A DNA stretch of 64,000 nucleotides, from assembly GCF_963678635.1 (NCBI RefSeq), contig NC_087065.1, forward strand, positions 1-64,000, read 5' to 3'. Position 1 is the first letter of the stretch; each line of letters starts with the position of its first letter. A program made the translations under genes and the position numbers. This DNA comes from Symsagittifera roscoffensis (lineage: Eukaryota; Xenacoelomorpha; Acoela; Convolutidae). The notes under the pieces are model-generated. The model saw only the letters and a list, made by a program, of their open reading frames with translations. It was not told the DNA's origin and made no database searches. Of the stretch, positions 19,722 to 32,100 are shown in pieces.

Positions 19722-22418
19722 TCAGCCGACTCGAATCATTCTCATCTCACTGGATGAAAGCAATATCCATTCACTAGAACCACCATCAATATATCGCATA
19801 TGTTGATTGAGTGGTGCTTCTGAAGTGACCAGTCTACCATTCAGATAAACATTAGAACAAGATCTATACCACCAACCACCTCCTTCCCCAAACCGTGCAG
19901 CACAGTTGCCACTATGTTCGTCTTGATCTCTGTCAGTCGTTGTGAAAGCCATTCCGTTGTGCCAATCAAGGCCAGAACCAGTACCACTGGTGTTGTACAT
20001 ATTCTCACTTTTTGCCACCATTGTGCCAAAAGATATATTGTAAAAGGGAGCGGGTTGGATCTTGAAGTCTAAAACAGAGCAAATTCATCCTCTTCGAATT
20101 ACGCTTAAAATATGTTCAACCGAAAGAACACAGATGATTTTTGTTGAAAGACAGCAAATTAAGATCGCTTGTATCAGGCGATACCCTAACAGTTCTGACC
20201 GGCTTTTATCTGCATAACTCATGTTTTTGTTATATTTTTGAATGTCAAGAACGAAATGACATAATTCTCATTCAGTAACAAAGTATTTGTAGCAATTACA
20301 TTGTCGTATTTCCTTTGTTTGCTTTTCGAACTGAAAAATAGTTCAAAGTCATAAACAGTATCAAACTTTTGAAACTCAATAAAATTTTCAAAGATGAACT
20401 TTATAAGGAAAATAATTTCTAATTAATCAGGCATTGATTAAGGCTTAAATAATCATGCCATACAAAAAAAAAAACGTTTTCAGCGTTTTGAAAAAATTGA
20501 TTTCAGAGAAATGGAAAAAAAATTACTGTATTCAGGACTAAGTTCTGCGCACAAAGTTTTTTGGAAATCTTTAATGCAGTACTATAGTTTTTTGCTAGTG
20601 AAAAATAATCAAATAATTTCGGGGAATTTTCGAAACTCAAGTTTTTAAAAAATTTAATAACAACATTTTAGCAAAAGGTATCATGTTTGTTTGACTAGTA
20701 TTTTCTATAGACTTAGTTCATGAAACTGTTTGACTAGCATTTTCGGTCTATGGTGTGCAAGCTGGGGTTAGCCAGTTTTGAAAAAATTTTTGCGCTTAAA
20801 TCCAATTTTCTGACACATGTTGAAAAGAGATATTGCTTTAAACTCTAAGTAAGAAAGTTAACCTATTTACGAGTTTTTTAACCAAAACATCAGGGTTTCA
20901 AAACGGCTAGTATGATCAATTAGCGATTTTATTCTCATTAAAACTCAGTAAATGCAGCCAATTGTTTTTCCATATTTTAAATAAAATAGAAATTTGTTTA
21001 AAATTCGAGAAAATAAAATAACTTTTTTAATCACTCAATTTTCTACGCAAAAACTGGGCGTTTTGATAAAAGTTTTGTTTGGCCATTTGAAACTTATTGT
21101 TGTCTGGTGCCCAAATCTTGAAAAAAATGCACCTATGATAAGTGCTTGTGAATTATAGAGGATTTAAAAACTGATATACTGGACTACTTGGGATAATTAT
21201 TGGAAGATATTTATTTTTGTGACATCCTATTGTAAATCAAAAAACTTTTCTCGATTATATACGAATATTTCATATTAATTTTTTCAAAGATGAGTCACAA
21301 TTTTGAAGACTTCGATGAAAAATGACAGAATCCAAGAGGGTTTTCAACACGGATTTCAAGATAAAAAATTGATTCAATGCCAGAAAAGTATTTTTTTCCC
21401 AAAAAAATCGGTTCAAATAGATTTTTTGAAGTAGTGAAGTCTACCAAAAATTCAACTAAAAATAAATTAAATATGATTTTTGTTGAAATTTTATCAACAT
21501 TTATTACGAAAAAAAAATCTCCATGAGAGCTTCAGAGAGCTAGAGCCACTTTTAAAAAGTGTAAATCTAGGGATTTCAGCAAAATGTAAAGTGAATTAAA
21601 TCGCAGCTAATACGATGATCATTTTTTATCAACGTTCTGGGCGGAATTTTTTCATGCAAAGGAACAGATAGAAAAAAATCAAGTTTATGAGAAACTATTT
21701 TTGGTTCAGCAAATGTTTTTTTTCTATATACATGGGAGTTTCTGGAATTTTTTCAGATCAAACATCGCAAAATTCAATTGAAAAGTTTACGTTATATTTA
21801 AAACCAAAAAAATTGCCAAAAAATAAATAAACGATTTTAAAACCAAATAAAACTGGTTTTTATTTTTGTTTTTTGAATCAAACTAAATCAATTTTGAATT
21901 GATTCATAACAAACTTTTTTTAAGAATACATCTGAATAAAAAAGATTGTAATCCATTTCATAATCCATTTCTTAATTCAAGCCCTGTTTTTAACATTTTC
22001 ATTATCTTGTTTAGACAGTTTTTTTAAATACTTTAAGTTGCACGGGGATCAAAATATCTAATTAAAAGTGCAAGTTAGTTTGACAATGCCGTTTTTTTTT
22101 ATTGACAACAATATACGGGTGTTATCTTGATATGTTTTTCTCGTTCTTTTAATTTTTTAATTGAAAGCTGTGTAATGATGGCTGTTTATTTAGTTTACCT
22201 GACCATTCTCCCCAAAAAAGTGTACTGTCGGAGAAATTGCGCATCGAAACTCGAAGGTTCCATCTTCCTTTTTGCGTCAACCTGTGCATTCTGTTCAACC
22301 CCAGCCACATATCTCCTGCTCCGGAAAAGTCTCCAAAACCTGCTTCATACTCCTCAAAAGTGCGGTTGAATAAAATGTCAAATTGTTTCCGCCTCTGTAA
22401 AACTATCTCCTGTCCCAA
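19722..22418 (-). CDS. Fibrinogen-related domain (FReD) protein, two C-terminal exons (partial)
   Basis: Exons 22418..22199 and 20068..19722. The upstream exon follows the acceptor GCATTTCAG and reads VLQRRKQFD, EEYEAGFGDFSGAGDMWLGL, MHRLT and LRVSM; it ends at donor GTAAAC after GGAGAATGGTCAG. The downstream exon follows acceptor TGTTTTAG. The phase-1 junction restores the expected domain order, continuing with WHNGMAFTTTDRDQD, NCAARF, GGWWYRSCSNVYLNGR and the C-terminal SSSEMRMIRVG then TGA. These are hallmarks of the fibrinogen C-terminal domain (Ca site DRDQD, polymerisation-pocket HNGM and WWYRSC), found in secreted lectin-like or matrix proteins. The first part of the domain and any signal peptide lie on exons not found. 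Its last codons are duplicated at 15456-15489. Confidence 0.85.
20069..22198. other. AT-rich intron of the fibrinogen-domain gene
   Basis: About 2.1 kb between the two fibrinogen exons, with GTAAAC at the minus-strand donor and TGTTTTAG at the acceptor. It is rich in A/T runs. I see no gene, element end or tandem repeat in it. Confidence 0.7.
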
Positions 22419-24110
22419 CTGAAATGCGGGTCAATTTAAAAATTACAATCCCTTTCAAGATGAGGATTAATTCTTTTGTAAAATAATTTAGCCATTTTTC
22501 GACCAATCAGATTGCAGGAAAAATTTTATTTATATGTAGAACGCTCTAGGGCTAAATTACTGCTGTTATTAATAGGGGCATCCTTTCAGTAGATATCATA
22601 GAGAATTACTGCTAAGTAGATCCTGAAGTGCTGCAATCAGTAAGACAATGAAATTCCTCTCATTGCTTTCATGAGTACTTTTTGTTTTACTGCCCAAAAT
22701 TATCAGAATGTTTGATATGTAATTTTCTGTTTAAGAATCAGTTTCAATTTCAGTTGAGTGATAACTAAATTTCAGCCAATCAGATTAAAAACCTCGACTT
22801 TTATCGACAAATTACTAAAAACAACAACTTCAGCCGTATAACAAAAAGGACGCTTTCCGCTTTTTATTAGATACTAGACAAAACTCTAACATTTTGTACT
22901 GATGAACAAACTAAAATTCTGACTTTAATATCTGAACAAGCAGCCTCAAATCTCATTCTCTTGAATTATGTAAGTAGTTTTAGTTTTAAAAACTTTTTGA
23001 TGTCAAAAAGGGACTCATTACTGAAATAAAAACATAGGATGCAGCAGTTAGCTTTCTATGGTTCTATGGTTACAAAAATGGATTGATTTTGCTAAAAAAG
23101 CAGGGTGAATCTCCAGAGCGTTGAGCCTTCTCAAAAACTACAACAAAGCGTTTTAAACTACCATAAAAGCTGGGATTGTTCTGATATCAATTTCTAAACT
23201 CATAGAAACTCAAAAAGTTGTTAAATTGAGCCCTCAAAGTTAAAATTTTAGCCCACTAAAATTGACGTTTTAGATAAAAACTTTTAATTCTTGGCAAATT
23301 TTTTGCAGAAATAAACATACCCAACCTAAGCTTTTGTGTTCAAAACTCCAAAACCAAGTGATCATACCATGATTTTAGTTCTCGAAAATCTTAGTTTCAG
23401 CACCAGAGACTTAAGTTTCTGCAATCCAAATTGGAATTTTGAAGTTATAGTTTTTTTAGAAGTCTTTTTTTTACACTAGACCAATTTTTTTTTTTAATTC
23501 CAGAGTTTGAGACAGTTTAAGGTTTTTTGGTTTCAGAATTCAAAAAACTTAGTTTTGACTGATTCTACAATCGAATAGATTTTCGAACTACTTCTTATGA
23601 AATTCCTTTTTTCAAAAAGCTCGAAATATCTTTTTAAGTTCAAAAATATATATTAGTTTTAAGAACTGAGTAATTTTTTTAGCTAGTTTCTAGCCTCAAA
23701 AAGAAAAAAACATAGGGTGTTTTCTTTAGGAACGTAATTTATTTTTCATCTACATGACGAAAATTCCTAGTTAATCTCAGGCGAAATGTACCCTCTACTC
23801 TAACGGTTATCTTAGACGGTTTTCTAATTGACATTAGCTCATGAACTTAACCATTAATTTATAATAAGTTTCAAAATAAATTGTGAAAGAATCGTTTTCT
23901 GATTAAATCCGCTTAGCAGGACATACGTTTTTGTTCAGTAATCCACTAGTTTCATGCCAAAACTTCAGATTAAATTTAATATCTTTAATTGTGGCTAAAC
24001 CCTTCTTCATTCAAAAACTTTCTATATATATTCAATCTTTTTTCAAGGGGTTTAAACGGTTACATATGCTATCTAATAAAATCCTTAAATGTACAAAAAA
24101 TTTATTCTTT
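22419..24110. other. AT-rich unique sequence, no recognised gene
   Basis: Expected to hold 5' exons of the fibrinogen-domain gene on the minus strand, but no exon with a clear domain motif and good splice sites was found. Many poly-A/T runs; no repeat shared with the rest of the window was noticed. Confidence 0.5.
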
Positions 24111-26164
24111 AACACATAAATAACCAACGATTCGCTTTTTTGCGTGTATATATCCAAGCATCTACCCCAAATCTTTAATTTTTCTCGTGACTCATCCTCA
24201 TTTTTTCTAAACCTATTCTGTCTCAAACCATCCAAACTTAAACTTAACTTAATTCAATCATTGGTAAAGGTACTGTTTAAGGAAACTAGGGGAAGAAATA
24301 ACAAAACCTAAGAGGAAGCAACAGAATAGGGAGTGTTCTTTTCTATCATTAGTTTTTTGTGACAATTTTGTTTATACAACGTTTGAACCATAAAAAAACG
24401 CACTAACACCATGTTTGAACGTCAACCATCTAGCATTAAACAACACGTTTCAGTGAACTAGCACAACCCAAATCAGCATACTGCAAGCCAAAAACCTTGT
24501 CCTTACCGGTAATTTTTTGTTAGTTTCAGGTTTCAGAAGAAAAAAAATTACCTTCTGGTCTCAAAATTTAGCTCCAAATGAATAATTTTGACTTTTAAGA
24601 GAAAAGTAACGGTGTCAACACACGCCGGGAAAAAAATAAGATTTTGGCTCTTAAGGCTGAAATGTATGTTTCAGAATTAGTGTTTTTGATATCAGGCACA
24701 AAAACCCTGCTTCCAAGTCAAAACTTGGAGAAGTTTAGGAAGAAAATAGGAATCCTTATTCACTAACCAATTTTTAAACTCACAAAACTTCCAGCGGTTG
24801 TTAGTTTGAGCCTTCAATTTTATAGTTTTAGTCCACTAAAAATGACATTTCAGTCTAAATTTTTAATTTCCGGCAATTTTATTGCTGAAATATACATTAT
24901 TAAAAGTCCCAGCCTAGGTTTTTTTCAAAAATCTAAAACCAATAGATAATACTATAATTTCAATTCTAGAAAGGATGAGTTTTTGCACCAAAAATTCGAA
25001 TTTCTGCAACCAAAGTTAGAATTTTGATTTTATAAATTAGTTCCGTAGTCCTAATTACACTAGACCAGCTATCAAAATCAACTTTTTTATTTTTATTTCA
25101 GAGTTTGGGAGAGTTGAAGTTCTTTTGATTTCAGATTTCGAAAATTAAATTTAAGATATCCAAATTTAGTTTTTGCACCGCCCATGCATTAAAAAGCATT
25201 AAAAAATTATATTAAAGCTTTTGGGTACATTGAAACATCAAGAAACCCAACCTCTACAGCAATAGTTTTAGGTTTCAGATAGGTTTCAGTCTCGTAAAAC
25301 AATTCTTTGATGAAAAAAACTAAAGCTTTGAGCCAATAATAATCTCAAAATTATGTAACTATGTGTTTAATCATAAAAAGCATCAAATAGGTATTAGCTA
25401 ACCGTTTCAGGACCCGAAAAGTAAAAAATCAGAAAAAACACAAAAAAACTTCTCAAATTACTTTTTTTGCAACTCATTCTTGATAAATTTTGATATGAAC
25501 CAATTTTAACAAACTTTCAGTACCCAAATTTACCTAATCAAATAATTAATTTTGCACAGGAACAAAAATTACCGTCACATTTTAATGTCAACACATCCCT
25601 AGACCACATTCAAGAGAAAAGACAGAGATGTTACTTTTTCTTGAACAAAACTTCCATGAACATTGCCATGTTCATTAATTTAGCTTAGGTAACTCGCATC
25701 AAAACTTAGATTGACTATATTTACCTTTGGTTGTTTTATACTTAGAATTATTAATCCTGATGTCTTCTTAATTTTACTTCCGATTTCTCTAATCATTGCT
25801 GCTTTGTATAGTTGGTCTAGTGAATGATTAAAATTTTCTTGTTGTGAAATGAAACTCTGGGTGGTCTAGTCAATACAGAGTTTGGTAATTGTGTTTTTGT
25901 TAGGCCTCCGTCAAATTTGTGTTGTGAATGTACATCTTTATACTGTTATAATTTTTCCCCTAGATCTTGTAGTTGATCTTGATTTTTATCAGAATAAGTG
26001 AAATCTAATTTTTTGAAAATTTTTTTGTTTGCTGTCAAAAGATTTTTTTATGGATTTCTTGAATTTTTTAAAGAAAAATTTTCTTTATAGCTTAACTCTG
26101 TTTTGGGTTGTAAGTCTCTTAAATCTTTGCTAACATCTCAAAATCTGGTTCTATCTTGTCTTAA

Positions 26165-27750
26165 TTAGTATAATCTAGTTCTATTTGTTTCAAAGTGTTT
26201 CTTATAATCGTTTTTTATTAGTTGTACCAGTTGACTCACTTTTGAAAGTTGGTTGATTCTTAATTGTTTGGTGACATGAAACAAATGATCAAGATGTTCC
26301 TTTTTCTTGGACAAAACTTCCATAAAAACAATTTCATCTGCAACGATGTAGCTTGTTTTTGAATCAGTTTTCATGTGTTCAGACTTTTAGCCCATTGTAC
26401 TTTTAGAAAAAATGAATTTCGATTCTTTAGGATTATTTAACACTATAGGCAGAATTTTTTCGTCATGATTACAGAATTTTTTATGCTTGTGTATTCATTT
26501 TTGCTTAAGTTCTTTATCATGTCTGAACAATGTTCCTTTTTTGAAACTGTTGTCCGCCGAGGAGCTGGAACTGACACGCGTTGATTTTTGTATTAGAATT
26601 ATACACGTTTGTCCTTGTACAGTATCTACTATAATTGATAATCAAGGACGCTAATTTTATTTTTGTCTCCGACTGGATCTTGATAAAGATTAGTTTCCAT
26701 TGTGAAGTTTTATCTTGTGGAGACTGTTTTTGTTTGAAGTAAATTCTTTGCCTTCACCATCATTAAAACAATCATGAGTGTGAATAACACCAAATTGCAC
26801 TTTAGGATTTCTTTCTCGGCTATTTTTCCTAGTAGATGTTTTCAAATCACCTAGGGAGCTTGTTTGGTTATTGTATGATGGGAATTCATTTTCTTGGGAT
26901 CTGTGTTGGCACTGGTTTCTAAATTTGTCTTGTGAAAAAGATCTCTTGTTTTTTTCTTTTGGTCAAAAAATGACTTCTGTTCCTCTTTTGTTTATTTTTA
27001 TTTGAATATTTATTAGACAAATTTTGACGATTGGGGTTGATTTGGTCAACTAATCAATTATCGAAATATCTATCTCTTGATCAAACACTTTGAGATCGAG
27101 ATCAATCGAAAATATTTGTTCTTTTATTAAACTGTCAACGTCATAGGGACGAGCTCTGTTGCCGTAATTTCGCTAGTTATAGTTTTTTGAATCGATTGTT
27201 GAAATTTTTTTCTTCTTGATGCCTAGATCTCCTACTGTAGTTGTCTGAAAATGCTTCTCGATTTTGAGGTGGGTTTTGATTCTGATACTTGTGATCTCTG
27301 TATTTAAACCAAACACTGATAGTATGACCTTATCTACGACACCACGTTTGATATCGGGTGTAGTTTTGTTTATTTTTTAGGTTCAATTGGATTATTAGCT
27401 GCGTTTTTTATTTGATCTTTCATTAGTCCTGTTAACCCGTTAAGTTGATCATTCTATTTCCAATTCATTATCAACACTATTTACCGCGAAACTTAAGTCT
27501 TTGATAGCTATATGATCTTTTAATTATTGTCAAGTTACAGGTAAATTCTCAAACCGAAAATAATGAGCCGTTTGTTTTAAGCCTGGCGGGGTAAAGCCTC
27601 GCTCAAAGAATTCCGTTTTCTTTGCTGTTCTTTAATCATCAAAAAATCTTAAATTTGGATATCTGCGATCTACTGCCGTGCTTAATCTGTTTAGGTAATA
27701 TTTGATAAAGTCGTCGAGTTGTCTATTTTTGTTTTCGTTATCTTTGTCTT
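26165..27750 (-). pseudogene. LTR-retroelement gag-pro-pol remnant, unit A
   Basis: Minus-strand reading from 27750 downward shows a degenerate Gag-like segment (DFIKYYLNRLSTAVDRRYPN, then FTPPGLK), a broken CCHC zinc-knuckle area near 27300-27340 (C-GH-C-FKYRDH), a protease-like DT triplet near 26620 (DTV here, DTG in units B and D), and at 26165-26374 the end of a reverse-transcriptase palm (YIVADEIVF, EHLDHLFHVTKQLR) resembling YxDD-I-F-S-EEHL-HL of Ty3/gypsy RT. Many stops and frame changes; the DTG-to-RT distance of about 260 bp is too short, so part of pol is deleted. Confidence 0.6.
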
Positions 27751-27787
27751 CTGTATTATATGAGTGAGGGAGAGTGGGGGGGGGGGT

Positions 27788-27840
27788 GCCTGCGGACCCC
27801 CATGTATTAACATAGGCTATAGAGTATCCGGTCCGCAGGC
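27788..27840. other. Perfect 11-bp hairpin next to poly-G, unit A
   Basis: GCCTGCGGACC at 27788-27798 pairs with GGTCCGCAGGC at 27830-27840 over a 31-nt loop, directly after a G run. Identical hairpins occur at 32834-32886 (B), 36781-36833 (C) and 46842-46894 (E). The related inverted module at 9408-9460 has a different but also perfect stem. Confidence 0.7.
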
Positions 27841-28110
27841 TATGTATTAAGATAGGTTATAGATTTTCCAATGTATTAGGATGGGATTAGGTTTCATAAT
27901 GTATTAAGATACGAGGTTTCAGATGGTAAGTTTCAGAAAAATTTTTGGCGCCCGATCTTACCATGTTTTAAGATAGTGTTTAGATTTCCCATGTATTAAG
28001 ATAGTGTATAGATATCCCTATGTATAAGGATTAGAAATTCCTTGTATTAACATAGAGAATAGATTTCCCAATGTATTAAGATAGGGAATGGTAAGGTTTC
28101 AGTGCGATGG
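27841..28110. repeat. ATGTATTAAGATA-type short tandem repeats
   Basis: Irregular repeats of ATGTATTAAGATAG with spacers of 20-40 bp between the hairpin and a TGGTAAG-rich segment. Same block in units B, C and E, and as inverted TATCTTAATACAT in 9340-9440. Confidence 0.6.
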
Positions 28111-29152
28111 TAAGAAAATAGTAAGAAAAAAGAAAAACGGTATTTTTTGGATTTTGTGTGGAAATGTCTAGTTTTTTCGCAAAAATCTCGGCGTGCGTTA
28201 TGTAATTCTTAGTGTTACATGTAGAATGTGTAATGAAGAGAATATGTTTATTGGTTCATAGTAAGTCCATGGTAAGATGTGCAAAAATTTGGAAATGCTT
28301 ATAAAAAAATTGATATTTTTTCAAAAAACTTCAAAACACGATATGATTTGATATAATTTGACCTAATAACTATTTTATTAGATGATTCTTTTTGGAAACT
28401 GTACTCAATCTAGCTTAAACTATGCTGAAACCTACTGAAACCTTAAAAAAATTTAAAGTTTTTGGAAAAAATTGCAAAAATTTCAAGTTTTTGGAGAAAA
28501 CTGCCAAAATTTCAAAGTTTTTGGAAAAATTTCAAGTTCTGAAAAAATTGCAAAAATTTCAAAGTTTTTGGAACAAACTGCAAATTTTTGGAAAGAACTG
28601 CAAAAATATCAAGATTTTGGCTAGTTTTTTGTTGCTTCTGATCTAATTGAAAAAAAGTAAATACGTTTAGAGTTTAAAATTAAGCTCAAATTGTATTTCA
28701 ATTGGCATCATGTTGAGACAGTGATACAAAAACTTTGAATAGACATATGGAATTTTCCAAATTTTTTCTCACAAAAAATTGAAATACGATAAATTTAAGC
28801 ATTATTTGAGTAACAAAGCGGGTTATATAATGCTCTCAACATTAACAAGAAAGCTCATAAAAGCTGAATCGAAATTGAAACTTGTGGAAGATAGTGAAAT
28901 TAACCGTAATTTTTAAGAAAGTAAAATAAAAACTATTCAAATTTACCAAAAATTTTCCATTTACAACCTTTTAATTGGATATTTAACTAATTTTTTGTCC
29001 AATTCAGGGAGAATTGAAATAGGACTCTCAAAACAAATGAACATTAAGAGCAATATTCCATAAAATTTCTAGATTTTTGCTCAATGATTAAATTGTGCAA
29101 CCAAAGTTTGAATTTTGATGTTATAAAATAGTTCAGTAAATTGATTTCTTTA

Positions 29153-32100
29153 ACACATATATAACCAACGATTCGCTTTTTTGAGTGTATATATCCAAGC
29201 ATCTACTCCAAATCTTCAATTTTTCTCGTGACTCATCCTCCTTTTTTCTAAACTTATTCTGTCTCAAACCATCCAAACTTAAATTTATTTTAATTCAATC
29301 ATTGGTAAAGGTACTGTTTAAGGAAACTAGGGGAGGAAATAACAAAACCTAAGAGGAAGCAACAGAATAGGGAGTGTTCTTTTCTATCATTACTTTTTTG
29401 TGACAATTTTGTTTATACAACGTTTGAACCATAAAAAAACGCACTAACACCATGTTTGAACGTCAACCATCTAGCATTAAACAACACGTTTCAGTGAACT
29501 AGTACAACCCAAATTAGCATACTGCAAGCCAAAAACCTTGTCCTTACCGGTAATTTTTTGTTAGTTTCAGGTTTCAGAAGAAAAAAAATTACCTTCTGGT
29601 CTCAAAATTTAGCTCCAAATGAATAATTTTGACTTTTAAGAGAAAAGTAACGGTGTCAACACACGCCGGAAAAAAAATAAGATTTTGGCTCTTAAGGCTG
29701 AAATGTATGTTTCAGAATTAGTGTTTTTGATATCAGGCACAAAAACCCTGCTTCCAAGTCAAAACTTGGAGAAGTTTAGGAAGAAAATAGGAATCCTTAT
29801 TCACTAACCAACTTTTAAACTCACAAAACTTCCAGCGGTTGTTAGTTTGAGCCTTCAATTTTATAGTTTTAGTCCACTAAAAATGACATTTCAGTCTAAA
29901 GTTTTAATTTCCGGCAATTTTATTGCTGAAATATACACTATTAAAGGTCCCAGCCTATGTTTTTTTCAAAATTCTAAAACCAATAGATAATACTATAATT
30001 TCAATTCTAGAAAGGTTGATTTTTTGCACCAAAAATTCGAATTTCTGCAATCAAAGTTAGAATTTTGATTTTATAAATTAGTTCCGTAGTCCTAATTACA
30101 CTAGACCAGCTATCAAAATCAACTTTTTTATTTTTATTTCAGAGTTTGGGAGAGTTGAAGTTCTTTTGATTTCAGATTTCGAAAATTAAATTTAAGATAT
30201 CCAAATTTAGTTTTTGCACCGCCCATGCATTAAAAAGCATTAAAAAATTATATTAAAGCTTTTGGGTACATTGAAACATCAAGAAACCCAACCTCTACAG
30301 CAATAGTTTTAGGTTTCAGATAGGTTTCAGTCTCGTAAAACAATTCTTTGATGAAAAAAACTAAAGCTTTGAGCCAATAATAATCTCAAAATTATGTAAC
30401 TATGTGTTTAATCATAAAAAGCATCAAATAGGTATTAGCTAACCGTTTCAGGACCCGAAAAGTAAAAAATCAGAAAAAACACAAAAAAACTTCTCAAATT
30501 ACTTTTTTTGCAACTCATTCTTGATAAATTTTGATATGAACCAATTTTAACAAACTTTCAGTACCCAAATTTACCTAATCAAATAATTAATTTTGCACAG
30601 GAACAAAAATTACCGTCACATTTTAATGTCAACACATCCCTAGACCACATTCAAGAGAAAAGACAGAGATGTTACTTTTTCTTGAACAAAACTTCCATGA
30701 ACATTGCCATGTTCAGTAATTTAGCTTAGGTAACTCGCATCAAAACTTAGATTGACTATATTTACCTTTGGTTGTTTTATACTTAGAATTATTAATCCTG
30801 ATGTCTTCTTAATTTTACTTCCGATTTCTCTAATCATTGCTGCTTTGTATAGTTGGTCTAGTGAATGATTAAAATTTTCTTGTTGTGAAATGAAACTCTG
30901 GGTGGTCTAGTCAATACAGAGTTTGGTAATTGTGTTTTTGTTAGGCCTCCGTCAAATTTGTGTTGTGAATGTACATCTTGTTATTGTTATAATTTTTCCC
31001 CTAGATCTTGTAGTTGATCTTGATTTTTATCAGAATAAGTGAAATCTAATTTTTTGAAAAGTTTTTTTGTTTGCTGTCAAATGATTTTTTATGGATTTCT
31101 TGAATTTTTTAAAGAAAATTTTCTCTATAGCTTAACTCTGATTTGGGTTGTAAGTCTCTTAAATCTTTGCTAACATCTCAAAATCTGGTTCTATCTTGTC
31201 TTAATTAGTATAATCTAGTTATATTTGTTTCAAAGTGTTTCTTATAATCGTTTTTGTTAGTTGTACCAGTTGACTCACTTTTGAAAGTTGGTTGATTCTT
31301 AATTGTTTGGTGACATGAAACAAATGATCAAGATGTTCGTTTTTCTTGGACAAAACTTCCATAAAAACAATTTCATCTGCAACGATGTAGCTTGTTTTTG
31401 AATCAGTTTTCATGTGTTCAGACTTTTAGCCCATTGTACTTTTAGAAAAAATGACTTTCGATTATTTAGGATTATTTAACACTATAGGCAGAACTTTTTC
31501 GTCTTGATTACAGAATTTTTTATGCTTGTGTATTCATTTTTGTTTAAGTTCTTCATCATGTCTGAACAATGTTCCTTTTTTGAAACTGTTGTCCGCCGAG
31601 GAGCTGGAACTGACACGCGTTGATTTTTGTGCTAGAATTATACACGTTTGTCCTTGTCCAGTATCTACTATAATTGATAATCAAGGACGCTAATTTTATT
31701 TTTGTCTCCGACTGGATCTTGATAAAGTTTAGTTTCCATTGTGAAATTTTATCTTGTGGAGACTGTTTTTGTTTGAAGTAAATTCTTTGCCTTCACCATC
31801 ATTAAAACAATCATGAGTGTGAATAACACTAAATTGCACTTTAGGATTTCTTTTTCGGCTATTTTCCCTAGTAGATGTTTTTAAATCACCTAGGGAGCTT
31901 GTTTGGTTATTGTATGATGGGAATTCATTTTCTTGGGATCTGTATTGGCACTGGTTTCTAAATTTGTCTTGTGAAAAAGATCTCTTGTTTTTTTCTTTTG
32001 GTCAAAAAATGACTTCTGTTCCTCTTTTGTTTATTTTTATTTGAATAATTAATAGACAAGTTTTGACGATTGGGGTTGATTTGGTCAACTAATCAATTAT

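Larger units (their letters stand above)
15490..19755. repeat. Tandem duplication, copy 2 (4.27 kb)
   Basis: Second copy of the unit at 11208-15489 in the same order. Its right boundary lies inside the 3' end of the fibrinogen-domain coding exon, so the duplicated unit is the 3' flank of that gene plus its final codons. Confidence 0.85.
24111..29152. repeat. Long array, unit A (5.04 kb, complete)
   Basis: Begins AACACATAAATAACCAACG; the same sequence restarts at 29153 and 34202, so the period is 5,042-5,049 bp. Contents in order: A/T-rich spacer, minus-strand LTR-retroelement remnants (about 25.9-27.75 kb), poly-G and hairpin module (27776-28400), and a TTTCAAGTTTTTGG-type microrepeat (28430-28620). 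Confidence 0.85.

Noticed and set aside
27769-27786. G/C homopolymer runs suggesting a CRISPR-like or telomeric feature
   Set aside because: Single homopolymers beside a hairpin with no regular spacer pattern; no CRISPR or telomere repeat exists in the window.
28422-28646. 74-codon Lys/Phe-rich frame, repeated at 47472-47696
   Set aside because: Translation of a TTTCAAGTTTTTGG microrepeat; low complexity and lost in unit B.
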